Both the position numbers and the translations under genes were made by a program. The notes below the pieces were generated by a model, which saw only the letters and a program-made list of their open reading frames with translations, made no database searches and was not told the origin of the DNA. Of a stretch of 64,000 nucleotides of DNA, positions 17,113 to 24,833 are shown one piece after another. The DNA is from Terasakiella brassicae. GTDB lineage: Bacteria > Pseudomonadota > Alphaproteobacteria > Rhodospirillales > Terasakiellaceae. The stretch's first letter is position 1. Each line of letters begins with the position of its first letter. The stretch lies in the NCBI RefSeq assembly GCF_014641495.1, contig NZ_BMHV01000014.1:24463-88462 (forward strand), read 5' to 3'.

Positions 17113-18301
17113 AATCTGCTGTCTATGTGGTGATAAGATCACCAAGAAGAACGATACGAATGAACACATCATTCCTAATGCAGTAGGGGGGCGTTTAAAG
17201 GTTCGTGGGTTCATTTGTGATCCATGCAATAACTCCACAGGGCATACTTGGGACACTGCTTTGGCTAAACAGATGGAGCAGATGTGTTTGCTCTTCAATA
17301 TTAAACGAGAACGTGGCTCTGTGCAGTCGCTGAACATTCCTACCGATAATGGTGAACATATACGTTTTAACCCAGATGGCACTATGGGGCTTACCAAGCC
17401 TCAGTTTTCTGAATTTGTTGAAGGCAGAGATGTATCGGTGTCGATATCGGCAAATTCTGTAAAAGAAGCAAAGAAAATGCTGAAAGGGGTAAAACGTAAA
17501 TATCCTAAAATTGATACCGACAAATTTCTGGAAGAGGGAAAAATTACATCTTCATACCCGGAAGGTAACCTACGCTTTAGTCATCATTTCGGCGAAGAGC
17601 TTGCAGGGAAATCAAGCGTGAAAACTGCTATGGCATTTGCTGCTTTGAACGGTATTGAAGCAGGAAGATGTGATGTGGCCCTAGCGTATTTGATGACAGC
17701 AGATTCATCAAAATGTTTTGGGCATTATTATGATGGTGACTTTGTTTTAAATCGACCCGATGATGCCGTATTTCATTGTGTCAATGTTACTGGTATCCCT
17801 TCTGAAAACCTTCTTGTTTCTTATGTTGAATATTTTGGTTTTCAAAGGATGATCATCTGCTTGTCAGAAAATTACAACGGCCCAGAACTTTCTTATACCT
17901 ACGCAATTGATCCAGTAGCAGGAGAAGAAATCGACATTCAAGTCAATGTTCAAATTTCCGTAGGTCAGTTGCACAAGTGTTATAGCTTTGAGGCGGCACC
18001 GGATGGAGCAATACAAGCTATGAACAAGGTGATACCCATCGCAAGGAAGCGTCATTGGGAAGACGAGCGAAATAGAGTTATCGAACGTGCCGTCGAATAT
18101 GCATTCGCAAATTGCGGCGTTAATGAAGGTGAAATACTTGGAGAAGAAGGGGCTAAAAAGTTAGCCGATTTGACAATGGATCAATTGCAGCCCTTTTTGC
18201 TGAGAGCAATGGGTGTGCCGGTTGAGCATATCCACATTACTGAACGTCCTATCAATCCCCAGAAGCCTTATTCTGATAATACTGCACACAAAAAGAAATA
18301 A
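17102..18301 (+). CDS. HNH endonuclease domain protein
   Basis: 399 residues. The first 50 residues carry a zinc-stabilised HNH motif: CCLC (6-9), EHIIP (21-25, catalytic-type His22), CDPC (39-42) and NNSTGH (43-48). The remaining 350 residues are not recognised and may recognise substrate. A DNA-cleaving role is inferred. The start is a GTG at 17102 that gives the Cys pair at the N-terminus as usual; it overlaps the end of the upstream gene by 11 bases, which argues for translational coupling and for the two acting as a unit. Confidence 0.75.
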   Translation: MANKICCLCGDKITKKNDTNEHIIPNAVGGRLKVRGFICDPCNNSTGHTWDTALAKQMEQMCLLFNIKRERGSVQSLNIPTDNGEHIRFNPDGTMGLTKPQFSEFVEGRDVSVSISANSVKEAKKMLKGVKRKYPKIDTDKFLEEGKITSSYPEGNLRFSHHFGEELAGKSSVKTAMAFAALNGIEAGRCDVALAYLMTADSSKCFGHYYDGDFVLNRPDDAVFHCVNVTGIPSENLLVSYVEYFGFQRMIICLSENYNGPELSYTYAIDPVAGEEIDIQVNVQISVGQLHKCYSFEAAPDGAIQAMNKVIPIARKRHWEDERNRVIERAVEYAFANCGVNEGEILGEEGAKKLADLTMDQLQPFLLRAMGVPVEHIHITERPINPQKPYSDNTAHKKK

Positions 18302-18348
18302 CGAATATTCATGTTTTATCCTTTTAGGCATGGATTGATACAAACGCC

Positions 18349-18492
18349 ATGTGTGGCATTGCGGCTGGTAGCCCCGAAGCCGTTTCACCGGAAAAGAAAT
18401 GCCAAAAAGATTTCAGCCAGATAACAGACTGGCGACCCCTTTGGGTCATTTCTGACAAGTCATCGGATGGATTGGAGTTGCTCAAAAAATGA
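18349..18492 (+). CDS. Possible small ORF, 47 residues
   Basis: An ATG frame of 47 codons fills most of the gap between the HNH gene and the REase/ImmA gene. No good ribosome-binding site and no recognised motif. It could be the remnant of a larger gene. Included because the gap is otherwise empty. Confidence 0.2.
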   Translation: MCGIAAGSPEAVSPEKKCQKDFSQITDWRPLWVISDKSSDGLELLKK

Positions 18493-18499
18493 GGACGGG

Positions 18500-19732
18500 T
18501 TACGTCCTATGATCATTCAACATTCCAAGTTTCTTTAGCTTGATCTGAACAACTTGCTTGGATACTTCAAAGACCGATGATGTGCTGCTCAAAAGTTTAT
18601 CGTAGTCACCCTTATTACAGGGCTGGTTATCGACATAAATGTAGCCATGTCCCCTTTGTGTGCTGTAGCCGTAATGTTCCCTTAATTGTTCTATTGTAGA
18701 TACAAATGGCCCTAAAGGCAGTAGCAGGTTAGACGCAAACATATTTGCTTGGAGTTCCAATCTGCCAAGCATGTGCCCATTTGATGCCGAAGCGTCAAGC
18801 GATAGATCAGCTTCGACAATTGCTTCACTTCTAAGAAAACTGTCATGGTTCAAATAGAAATGTCCAATTTCGTGTGCAAGGGTAAACCTTTCACGGTGTG
18901 GGTTCTGGTGTGAATAAATCTGGATTTTTCTATTTCCAAAATCCGCCTTACCAAGAATTTCATAACCATCATCATCTTGGCATTCTTCTTCTCGCCAATC
19001 TACGTGGATAGAGAGGGCGGAACAAATCGCTTCAAGATCGACCGGGCCAGATTTGTAATCGATTTCAGAAAGTAGCGAGTGAGCTTGGCGTGCAAGTATT
19101 TCATCGCTCACAAATGGAATTGAGGCGTTGCTATCGCTCAAAGGGGATACGCCATCACCATTCAGGGCTGTCAGCAGGGTTTGTAGCGAGTCAAAATAAC
19201 TGCCATCGTAAAAGGCTGAAAACTTGAGAGGCTTGCTTCGTGTGTGATTTTGGAAGATCAAATTGCGGATAAATTGATTGTCGTTCATCAAGGCACCACG
19301 ACGTTCAGCAATCATTTCGAGGCCATTTTCATTGAATTTTGCGATACCCATCCCACGGCTTCTTGCCAAGTCTTGAGCACCGGATTGCAGCTTGGAACTT
19401 AGAACTACAACACCCTTTGTTCTGTGCCTTCCAATACGGGTAAGCTTGTCTGAAAAATCTGTAATTTCAGGTTCTGGAACATTTCCTGCGTAATTTTTGC
19501 ATTCGAAGATGATGATCAAATGCGGCTCAGTTGCTCCATCACGACGGAACTCAATAGCTACATCGAACTCAATATCGCGGGGCGTTTCACGGCTAGGATA
19601 CTTTGGTTTATGGCGGATTTCACATAATGCTGCCGGATATAGGCCGAATACAAGGTCGCCGTTACCTTTTTGATCAAGCAGGTATTGATAAAATGATCTT
19701 TCGAGGGCGTTTCCCTTTGCTGTCGTATCCAT
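18500..19732 (-). CDS. Restriction-endonuclease-like and ImmA/IrrE metallopeptidase fusion
   Basis: 410 residues in two parts. N-terminal (about 1-130): a PD-(D/E)xK nuclease core, with Asp57 in IEFD and Glu77-x-Lys79 in FECKN, as in Mrr-like endonucleases. C-terminal (about 225-400): an ImmA/IrrE-type zinc peptidase with HEIGH at 287-291 and a downstream Glu-rich helix (ELQANMFASNLL) that supplies the third ligand. ImmA proteins cleave phage-type repressors, so the fusion may sense or release the XRE regulator while degrading DNA; this is inference. The start at 19732 has GGAGGG 7 bases upstream. Confidence 0.75.
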   Translation of the reverse strand: MDTTAKGNALERSFYQYLLDQKGNGDLVFGLYPAALCEIRHKPKYPSRETPRDIEFDVAIEFRRDGATEPHLIIIFECKNYAGNVPEPEITDFSDKLTRIGRHRTKGVVVLSSKLQSGAQDLARSRGMGIAKFNENGLEMIAERRGALMNDNQFIRNLIFQNHTRSKPLKFSAFYDGSYFDSLQTLLTALNGDGVSPLSDSNASIPFVSDEILARQAHSLLSEIDYKSGPVDLEAICSALSIHVDWREEECQDDDGYEILGKADFGNRKIQIYSHQNPHRERFTLAHEIGHFYLNHDSFLRSEAIVEADLSLDASASNGHMLGRLELQANMFASNLLLPLGPFVSTIEQLREHYGYSTQRGHGYIYVDNQPCNKGDYDKLLSSTSSVFEVSKQVVQIKLKKLGMLNDHRT

Positions 19733-19759
19733 CAATTAGCCCTCCGTCCTTTGCCTGAC

Positions 19760-20410
19760 TTATTCAGGTTGCTCCTCGGTTTTGTCGAAATCTAGAAACT
19801 CGACGAAATCTCGACCCGTTCTGGTTATTTCAAACATTGGGTTATCCAGCCCCTCTTCAACGGCTTGCAGCAATCCAAACGATGACAGCAGCATGCATCG
19901 TGAACGTTCCAAAATCGTTATTTGCTTAGAACGCTCAGCGTCATCATCCAGTATTGGATTATACACCAAGCTACCGAGCATACTCCTCTTGCCTTCTGCA
20001 TATTCAATTAAGATCGCTATATCGGCATCACCAAGCTGGTTCAATACACGCAGAAAATGCCGTGCCAGTTGTTTAGCCAAATCCTCGCCCGTGAGGGCTG
20101 TTGATACAAGGGCGGCAATCTTTTTGCGTCGATCGTCCGACAAGGCCCGTGCAGCCTGCCACATGCCCTCCTCGAAGGTATCGAGTCCTTCTTCAGTAGC
20201 AGTTGAAAGTTTCAACTGCTCATCATCCAACCTATCACGTAATTCGAGGACAAATTTTTCCAACCGTTCTACGCGAGTATTTGGGATTAACTCAGCCACG
20301 ATAGCTTGGACAACAGGGCCAACATAGGGTATGGCACCAACCAAGCTACTAGCGATACGGGTTATTTGGATGGAACGTTTGTCACCAAGATTAGTCTTTG
20401 TTGTGGTCAT
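19760..20410 (-). CDS. Protein with N-terminal hydrophobic hairpin, partner of TIR-like gene
   Basis: 216 residues. A glycine/proline-containing hydrophobic stretch (about 20-43: SSLVGAIPYVGPVV and on) could insert in a membrane; the rest is helical and charged, with a coiled-coil-like segment at 48-75. No family recognised. It is 2 bases downstream of the TIR-like gene on the same strand, so the two form an operon. By analogy with defence modules a membrane effector role is possible, but this is inference only. One element palindrome copy lies inside it. Confidence 0.5.
   Translation of the reverse strand: MTTTKTNLGDKRSIQITRIASSLVGAIPYVGPVVQAIVAELIPNTRVERLEKFVLELRDRLDDEQLKLSTATEEGLDTFEEGMWQAARALSDDRRKKIAALVSTALTGEDLAKQLARHFLRVLNQLGDADIAILIEYAEGKRSMLGSLVYNPILDDDAERSKQITILERSRCMLLSSFGLLQAVEEGLDNPMFEITRTGRDFVEFLDFDKTEEQPE
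20202..20216. repeat. Element palindrome copy 3 (GTTGAAAGTTTCAAC)
   Basis: Identical to 13232-13246; here the inverted symmetry extends to 21 bases (20199-20219). It lies within the coding sequence of the 216-residue protein. Confidence 0.5.
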
Positions 20411-20412
20411 TT

Positions 20413-20961
20413 TTACGTAAATTTTTTAGCTGGGTGGCCGTTTGTCTCCCAGACTTGACGAACTTTTCCTGCCCATTGATTGATTAACTGCTGCCATTCT
20501 TTCGATTTGAAATACTCTTTCATATCTTTGCTCAGGTCTACTTCTGGCATGTAAATACCCAGAACTCCTTTTTCTAGCACGCCGTCAGCCAAGACGTCTT
20601 TTTCACGAATAATTAGAACAGGAAGACCAAGCTGAAAGGCCATGGCAGGTTCAATTTGAGAATAGGGACTTGAGAGCCATATGTCTTTGATGGGCTGGGC
20701 ATCATTATTGTTGATGTCAGCATCACATTTGAAGGTGCCTGAGTGGATTTTTGACCTTTTAAATGACACATTTATCAAGCCGCAGGATTGATTCATTAAA
20801 CGGCGTATCCCAACTAAAGGGGCTTCCATATCGTAGTCGCTATCACCTAAAGTCATGGGTTCTAATCCCAAGTTCTTTAGTTTTTTCTTTAGCTTCTGAA
20901 TGAACTGGTTCTGTGCTTTTTGATGAGGTTTGGGATAGCTTAAAAACACTGGAACTTTCAT
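20413..20961 (-). CDS. TIR-like / deoxyribosyltransferase-fold protein
   Basis: 182 residues. The first strand and loop VFLSYPKPH (5-13) and the signature SPYSQIEPAMAFQLGLPVLI (98-117), with a central Glu104, match TIR-like and nucleoside 2-deoxyribosyltransferase-like folds in which that Glu cleaves a nicotinamide or base glycosidic bond. Such proteins act as NAD-consuming effectors in several bacterial immune systems; here activity is inferred. The start at 20961 is preferred over the Met at 20976, since the latter has no spaced ribosome-binding site. It is followed 2 bases later by the hydrophobic partner gene. Confidence 0.6.
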   Translation of the reverse strand: MKVPVFLSYPKPHQKAQNQFIQKLKKKLKNLGLEPMTLGDSDYDMEAPLVGIRRLMNQSCGLINVSFKRSKIHSGTFKCDADINNNDAQPIKDIWLSSPYSQIEPAMAFQLGLPVLIIREKDVLADGVLEKGVLGIYMPEVDLSKDMKEYFKSKEWQQLINQWAGKVRQVWETNGHPAKKFT

Positions 20962-21100
20962 CTTATTCTCACACATCTCTTTCGATTGCCAATCGGCATA
21001 ATACGCAAATTATAGTTGTTAATCAATTCATACAATCCAAATAGCAAAGAGAGGGCACAAATATTAGCACCCTCTCTAAATGTATGCATTTTAATATGTG

Positions 21101-22066
21101 TCATACAGCTTGCTGTTCTTCCTCAGTAGTCACCTCCATATGGTGATTCATGATGGACTGGAAGTCCATTTCGTCAGTTACGACTAACTCAAGCGGCGTG
21201 ACGGTTTTACCGTCTTTTTCGATGCGGACGAGAGCTAGGTGGTATTCCTCTTTCTCGACAACCATGCTGCGGGCCAGCTTGAACGGCTTGGCGATGGGGT
21301 GAGAAGCTGCACTGTCCACCAAGTGCTTGAACCGTTGAGCAAAAGCAGTGCCGTCATCGATAACTTTCTCCGGCTCAAGGGTGATCAAAGCACCGGTCGG
21401 TGTGTTTTCCGGTTGCGGTTGAGTGTCAGGGTCGTTGTCACTATCAGGTGAGACGTCCTCTTCTTCTCCCTCTCCAAGTTCGGCAAGTTCACGACGTTTA
21501 CTTTCTGCAATACAGCCGTGGACACCGCCGTATGTATTAAAGACGTCAATCGGATGTTCAACTTCATCGTTGATCCAGCACTTGTAGGCAAAACCCCAAG
21601 CCTTTGACCAACGCGAACATGCTTTAATCTGATCTTGACGGTAAGCACGTTCTTCTTCTGCCGCGATTTCATCGACAAAACCATCTTGATCAATACAAAA
21701 CTCAAGAATGAAGGCTTCTGTAGCTTCGCCATACAGACCCAAAACCAAGCGTGTGAATGGTTGGAAAGGGCCAGAGTTGGTGGAGATACTGTATTTGCGA
21801 TAGAGTTCGCTAAGAGCGAGCAGTGCCTTCGGGTCACCCTGCAAAATGCGGTAAATTACAGCAACTTCGGCAAGGTAGTTTTTGAGTTTCTTGGTGCCGC
21901 CCCGGTAGTCCTGCATAATTGCAGCACCTTGGGTCGTCAATTTCTTGATGGTTTTTTCGAGGTCAAAGGTTGGTTTCTTATTGGCCTCGGAATTCGCATC
22001 CAGAGCTTTTTGGGAAGTTGCAGTGGTAGAAGAAACGCGGGGTTCTGGGATAATTTTACGAGCCAT
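21101..22066 (-). CDS. Conserved hypothetical protein of the element
   Basis: 321 residues. N-terminal disordered tail (about 1-35), a helical core (about 35-200), an acidic linker EGEEEDVSPDSDNDPD at about 200-215 and a C-terminal beta-rich part. AGGAGG is 6 bases before the ATG, the best ribosome-binding site in the element, so expression may be high. I do not recognise it. Being monocistronic with a large upstream region, it could be a maintenance or capsid-remodelling factor, but nothing in the sequence proves either. Confidence 0.55.
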   Translation of the reverse strand: MARKIIPEPRVSSTTATSQKALDANSEANKKPTFDLEKTIKKLTTQGAAIMQDYRGGTKKLKNYLAEVAVIYRILQGDPKALLALSELYRKYSISTNSGPFQPFTRLVLGLYGEATEAFILEFCIDQDGFVDEIAAEEERAYRQDQIKACSRWSKAWGFAYKCWINDEVEHPIDVFNTYGGVHGCIAESKRRELAELGEGEEEDVSPDSDNDPDTQPQPENTPTGALITLEPEKVIDDGTAFAQRFKHLVDSAASHPIAKPFKLARSMVVEKEEYHLALVRIEKDGKTVTPLELVVTDEMDFQSIMNHHMEVTTEEEQQAV

Positions 22067-22327
22067 GATGGCCTCCTGTAAGTAGGCAAGGGGGTAGCGT
22101 TCACAGGAATCACTCCTTGTGTTGGCCGCGACCTTGCGGATTAAGATTTTGATATTTGAAACGCCCTGTGCGTTTCTGATGTTTAGAGTATTACAAATTT
22201 GTAACTTATTGAAAAGGCGACAGAATCAAGATTGGCCGAGTGTTTTCGTCCGAAAGTATGCGTTGAATCTTGATTTTTGACATTTGGTTGAAAGTCGCTA
22301 CTGTTCAATCAGGAATTGGAGGGCTAA
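22067..22327. promoter_or_regulatory. Structured regulatory region between divergent element genes
   Basis: This 261-base gap holds GAAACGC-CCTGT-GCGTTTC (about 22158-22176), the palindrome TTACAAATTTGTAA (about 22190-22203), and a long stem AATCAAGATT (22224-22233) with AATCTTGATT (22266-22275) whose loop contains TTTCG-TC-CGAAA. A TTGACA at about 22277 may drive the rightward gene. No reading frame seen. Confidence 0.45.
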
Positions 22328-23422
22328 ATGATAAAAGATGCTGAAATCATCCAGATGTTTGAGACAATGTTGGAAACGTTACAAGACGCTCCCAATCGAA
22401 AATACCAATATGGACATTTAGAACTATGTCCTCTGACAGAATTTCAATATGGCGATTTTAAAAACCCGCAGAATGTAGAATTGATTGCTGGACTAGATGA
22501 ATATGCCCGGACCGAATTTGAGAAAATCTGTAGCAGCTTGAACATGGGGGACAAGCTGTATTTCATGCAGAATTTTGATCAAGCAAAGATGACATCTGTT
22601 GCACAGTTGGAAAAACTCATTGATGAAATAGTCTCATCAAAGATTTCCCGTTTGGAAAATGAAATACGAAAAGAACAGCAGTTGGAGATTATTTGGAGGG
22701 AAGTTACGAGTTACGTTTGCAAGCACAATCGAAAATCCAATATTCCTCAACGACAGAAAGAAATACGTGAGTTTCTCGAAAAAATGAGAGCGTTCCCACG
22801 TTTTGAATTTGCAGATATGGACCCGGATAATAGAACCCTAAAGTATGTGCAAAAGACGGACATCATCGTAGTTTACGAGGATGCTGATATTTTTAATAAA
22901 GAAATAGCTGAATATTTTGTGGAGGAAATGCCGGGTGTAATTATCCTCTCTAATATGAATGATGATCCATTAATAGAAACAGAAGAAGGTCTGTTCAGAA
23001 CAGATCGTATTACTGAGAATATTGAAAATACCAGAGGCATCTACCAAAGCTATTTAAAGAAGGTGCATGCTCAGGTCTTTCCTAAGCCTGTGCAAACTAT
23101 AGAAGCGGCAGAGTTTGTTCATGACCTTTTCAGGGTTGCCGAGTATTATGGAACACGGAGCCGTCGGGAATTGGCAATCTTCATGAATAAACTTGATCGA
23201 TACAAGGACATGTCCATTGAGAGCATTCAAACGCAAATGAAGGTGCATTTGAAAGCTGCTAAGATGGATAGTCGTCTTACTGAGTTATTGAAAGAAATAA
23301 AGAATGAAGAGCAAGAGGTTAAAGATAGATTCTGGCATTTACGAGAGACAATCATGCCAAGGCAGAATGAATACCCGCCATATTTAAAGCGACTAATCAA
23401 AATGAAAAAATGCTCAAGCTGA
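22328..23422 (+). CDS. Hypothetical protein at the right end of the element
   Basis: 364 residues, soluble and strongly charged, with predicted helices (coiled-coil-like at about 95-125). The segment KTDIIVVYEDADIF (about 178-191) is a hydrophobic strand followed by acidic residues, but I cannot assign a fold. GGAGGG is 4-9 bases before the ATG. Last gene before the rpsI boundary. Low GC and an isolated position are consistent with cargo. No function proposed. Confidence 0.5.
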   Translation: MIKDAEIIQMFETMLETLQDAPNRKYQYGHLELCPLTEFQYGDFKNPQNVELIAGLDEYARTEFEKICSSLNMGDKLYFMQNFDQAKMTSVAQLEKLIDEIVSSKISRLENEIRKEQQLEIIWREVTSYVCKHNRKSNIPQRQKEIREFLEKMRAFPRFEFADMDPDNRTLKYVQKTDIIVVYEDADIFNKEIAEYFVEEMPGVIILSNMNDDPLIETEEGLFRTDRITENIENTRGIYQSYLKKVHAQVFPKPVQTIEAAEFVHDLFRVAEYYGTRSRRELAIFMNKLDRYKDMSIESIQTQMKVHLKAAKMDSRLTELLKEIKNEEQEVKDRFWHLRETIMPRQNEYPPYLKRLIKMKKCSS

Positions 23423-23437
23423 GTTGGAAATTTCAAC
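23423..23437. repeat. Element palindrome copy 4 (GTTGGAAATTTCAAC)
   Basis: A variant of the 15-base motif, starting directly after the stop codon of the last element gene and about 185 bases from the right att core. Confidence 0.4.
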
Positions 23438-23540
23438 TGGGATGAACCTCTAACGCCGGACTATGTCTGTGGCAGAATACCTTCAATTAGCTGTGGTAAA
23501 AAAGTGTGGTAATGTTCTGTGGTAATTGCCAGTCCAAAAC

Positions 23541-23592
23541 CCAGACGCAAAAAACCCCCAAAGCCGCAGTATGCAAGGCTTTGAGGGTGATT
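23541..23592 (-). terminator. Terminator of the rplM-rpsI operon, carried by the element
   Basis: On the minus strand CAAAGCC, a loop, GGCTTTG, then GGGG and six T residues. By the geometry of insertion this copy lies on the element side of the right core, so the element replaced the native terminator of rpsI, which now lies at 4719-4748. Confidence 0.7.
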
Positions 23593-23620
23593 TGTATCCG
23601 TATGTCTCGGAGGCGTAAGT

Positions 23621-23632
23621 GATTAACGCTTG
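23621..23632. repeat. attR core within the rpsI 3' end
   Basis: GATTAACGCTTG, identical to 4790-4801; on the minus strand it holds the last Lys-Arg codons and the stop of rpsI. The element restores the reading frame and the stop codon. Confidence 0.7.
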
Positions 23633-24114
23633 GAGAACTGGAAGGAACGACGGGCTTTTGCCTTACCGTATTTCTTACGTTCAACAACGCGAGAGTCACG
23701 AGTAAGGAAGCCTGCTTTCTTCAGAGCCGGGCGCAGGGCCGGTTCGAAGTTTTGCAGGGCACGGGAAAGACCGTGACGAACCGCACCGGCTTGGCCAGAC
23801 AGACCACCACCAGTTACAGTTGCGATTACGTCGAATTGACCTTCGCGTTCGGTTACTTCGAAAACCTGGTTCAGGATCATGCGCAGAACCGGGCGGGCGA
23901 AGTATTGTTCAATATCGCGACCGTTGATGGTGACTTTACCGGAACCCGGTTTCACCCAAACACGTGCGATGGCGTTTTTACGACGACCTGTACCGTAAGA
24001 ACGACCTTGTGCGTCGATTTTCGGTTCAGCCGGAGCAGCGGCTTCAGCAGCCGGAGCTTCAGAAGTTGTTGCAACGCTGGCAAGGTCTTCCAAAGTCTTT
24101 TTTTCTTCAGCCAT
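23623..24114 (-). CDS. rpsI: 30S ribosomal protein S9
   Basis: 163 residues, including an alphaproteobacterial-type Ala/Glu-rich extension of about 35 residues before YGTGRRKNA. The C-terminus is the conserved basic tail that ends SFQFSKR and reaches the P-site tRNA in the ribosome. Two bases separate it from rplM upstream, the usual rplM-rpsI operon. Its last 4 codons form the attachment site of the integrative element; the tail sequence is intact, so insertion did not disrupt S9. Confidence 0.97.
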   Translation of the reverse strand: MAEEKKTLEDLASVATTSEAPAAEAAAPAEPKIDAQGRSYGTGRRKNAIARVWVKPGSGKVTINGRDIEQYFARPVLRMILNQVFEVTEREGQFDVIATVTGGGLSGQAGAVRHGLSRALQNFEPALRPALKKAGFLTRDSRVVERKKYGKAKARRSFQFSKR

Positions 24115-24116
24115 GA

Positions 24117-24581
24117 TTATGCGCTCCGTTTGTTTTTGTCGTTCATGGAAGCAACGTCGAGTACTTCCGGCTGTTGTGCTTCATGCGGGTGAGCAGCACC
24201 AGCATAGATGTGCAGCTTTTTCATTTGCTGACGACCCAGCGGGCTGCGTGTGATCATGCGCTGAACAGCTTTTTCGATAACGCGTTCCGGGTGATCGCCA
24301 CCCAAAATTTGTTCTGCTGTACGCTGCTTGATACCGCCCGGGTGACCGGTGTGCCAGTAGTAAATCTTGTCAGAGCGTTTTTTGCCTGTCAGTTTTACTT
24401 TATCAGCATTGATGATGATGATGTTGTCACCGGTGTCGATGTTCGGTGTATAAGTCGGCTTGTGTTTGCCGCGCAGGTATTGCGAGACGATTGCCGCCAA
24501 ACGACCCAGAACGACGTCTTCAGCGTCGATCATGAACCATTTGCGTTCAATTTCGCTCGGCTTTGCAGTGTAAGTTTTCAT
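24117..24581 (-). CDS. rplM: 50S ribosomal protein L13
   Basis: 154 residues, normal length. The conserved regions are present: [15 protein letters not shown] (about 15-29), [11 protein letters not shown] (about 52-62) and the motif HTGHPGG at about 77-83. L13 binds 23S rRNA early in 50S assembly. First gene of the rplM-rpsI operon. A stem-loop about 50 bases upstream in the leader (24631-24659) could serve feedback control, which is known for rplM in other bacteria but only inferred here. Confidence 0.97.
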   Translation of the reverse strand: MKTYTAKPSEIERKWFMIDAEDVVLGRLAAIVSQYLRGKHKPTYTPNIDTGDNIIIINADKVKLTGKKRSDKIYYWHTGHPGGIKQRTAEQILGGDHPERVIEKAVQRMITRSPLGRQQMKKLHIYAGAAHPHEAQQPEVLDVASMNDKNKRSA

Positions 24582-24630
24582 GTCAGTCCACTTGCATACG
24601 GATTAAAACTGGTCTTCGCCAGCATGGCAA

Positions 24631-24659
24631 AATGCCGCGCCGGAAAAGGAGCGCGCATT
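24631..24659 (-). promoter_or_regulatory. Leader stem-loop upstream of rplM
   Basis: AATGC-c-GCGC (24631-24640) pairs with GCGC-GCATT (24651-24659) around the loop CGGAAAAGGA. It lies 50 bases upstream of rplM. It could be a leader structure or the end of another transcript. Confidence 0.35.
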
Positions 24660-24721
24660 ATGTTTAATTTTGAACAGAAGTCAACAGGAAAAAAACGTTT
24701 AAAAACAGCACATTAAAAACG

Positions 24722-24737
24722 CGGTATTATAATACCG
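24722..24737. promoter_or_regulatory. 16-bp perfect palindrome between the transporter gene and rplM
   Basis: CGGTATTATAATACCG is fully self-complementary and contains TATTAT/ATAATA. It lies about 140 bases upstream of rplM and about 97 bases beyond the end of the transporter gene; operator or terminator hairpin are both possible. Confidence 0.35.
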
Positions 24738-24833
24738 TTTCTGTATGCCGCAGAAAATGGAGGATAGAGAAAGGCTTCATGTATCCTTTGTAAACAACGA
24801 GTTAGGCGATATTTATACCGCATGTTCTGCCTT

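Larger units (their letters stand above)
4790..23632. mobile_element. Integrative element inserted at the 3' end of rpsI, about 18.8 kb
   Basis: Bounded by 12-bp direct core repeats (4790-4801 and 23621-23632), the right one lying in the 3' end of rpsI. A tyrosine integrase is the first gene inside the left end. Contents: a divergent XRE/Cro-like regulator pair, two secreted proteins, small unknown proteins, a helicase with a possible primase region, a serine recombinase, an HslV-like protease, an HNH nuclease, a REase/ImmA fusion and a TIR-like protein. I see no relaxase, type IV secretion genes, phage structural genes or terminase, so it is better called a satellite-like or plasmid-like integrative element than a prophage or conjugative element. 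Confidence 0.7.

Noticed and set aside
7935..23437. GTTGAAAGTTTCAAC copies as possible CRISPR repeats
   Set aside because: Copies are kilobases apart, two are in genes, and no spacer array or cas gene exists.
4790..23632. Element as a prophage
   Set aside because: Integrase and cI/cro-like genes are present but no terminase, capsid, tail or lysis genes can be seen.
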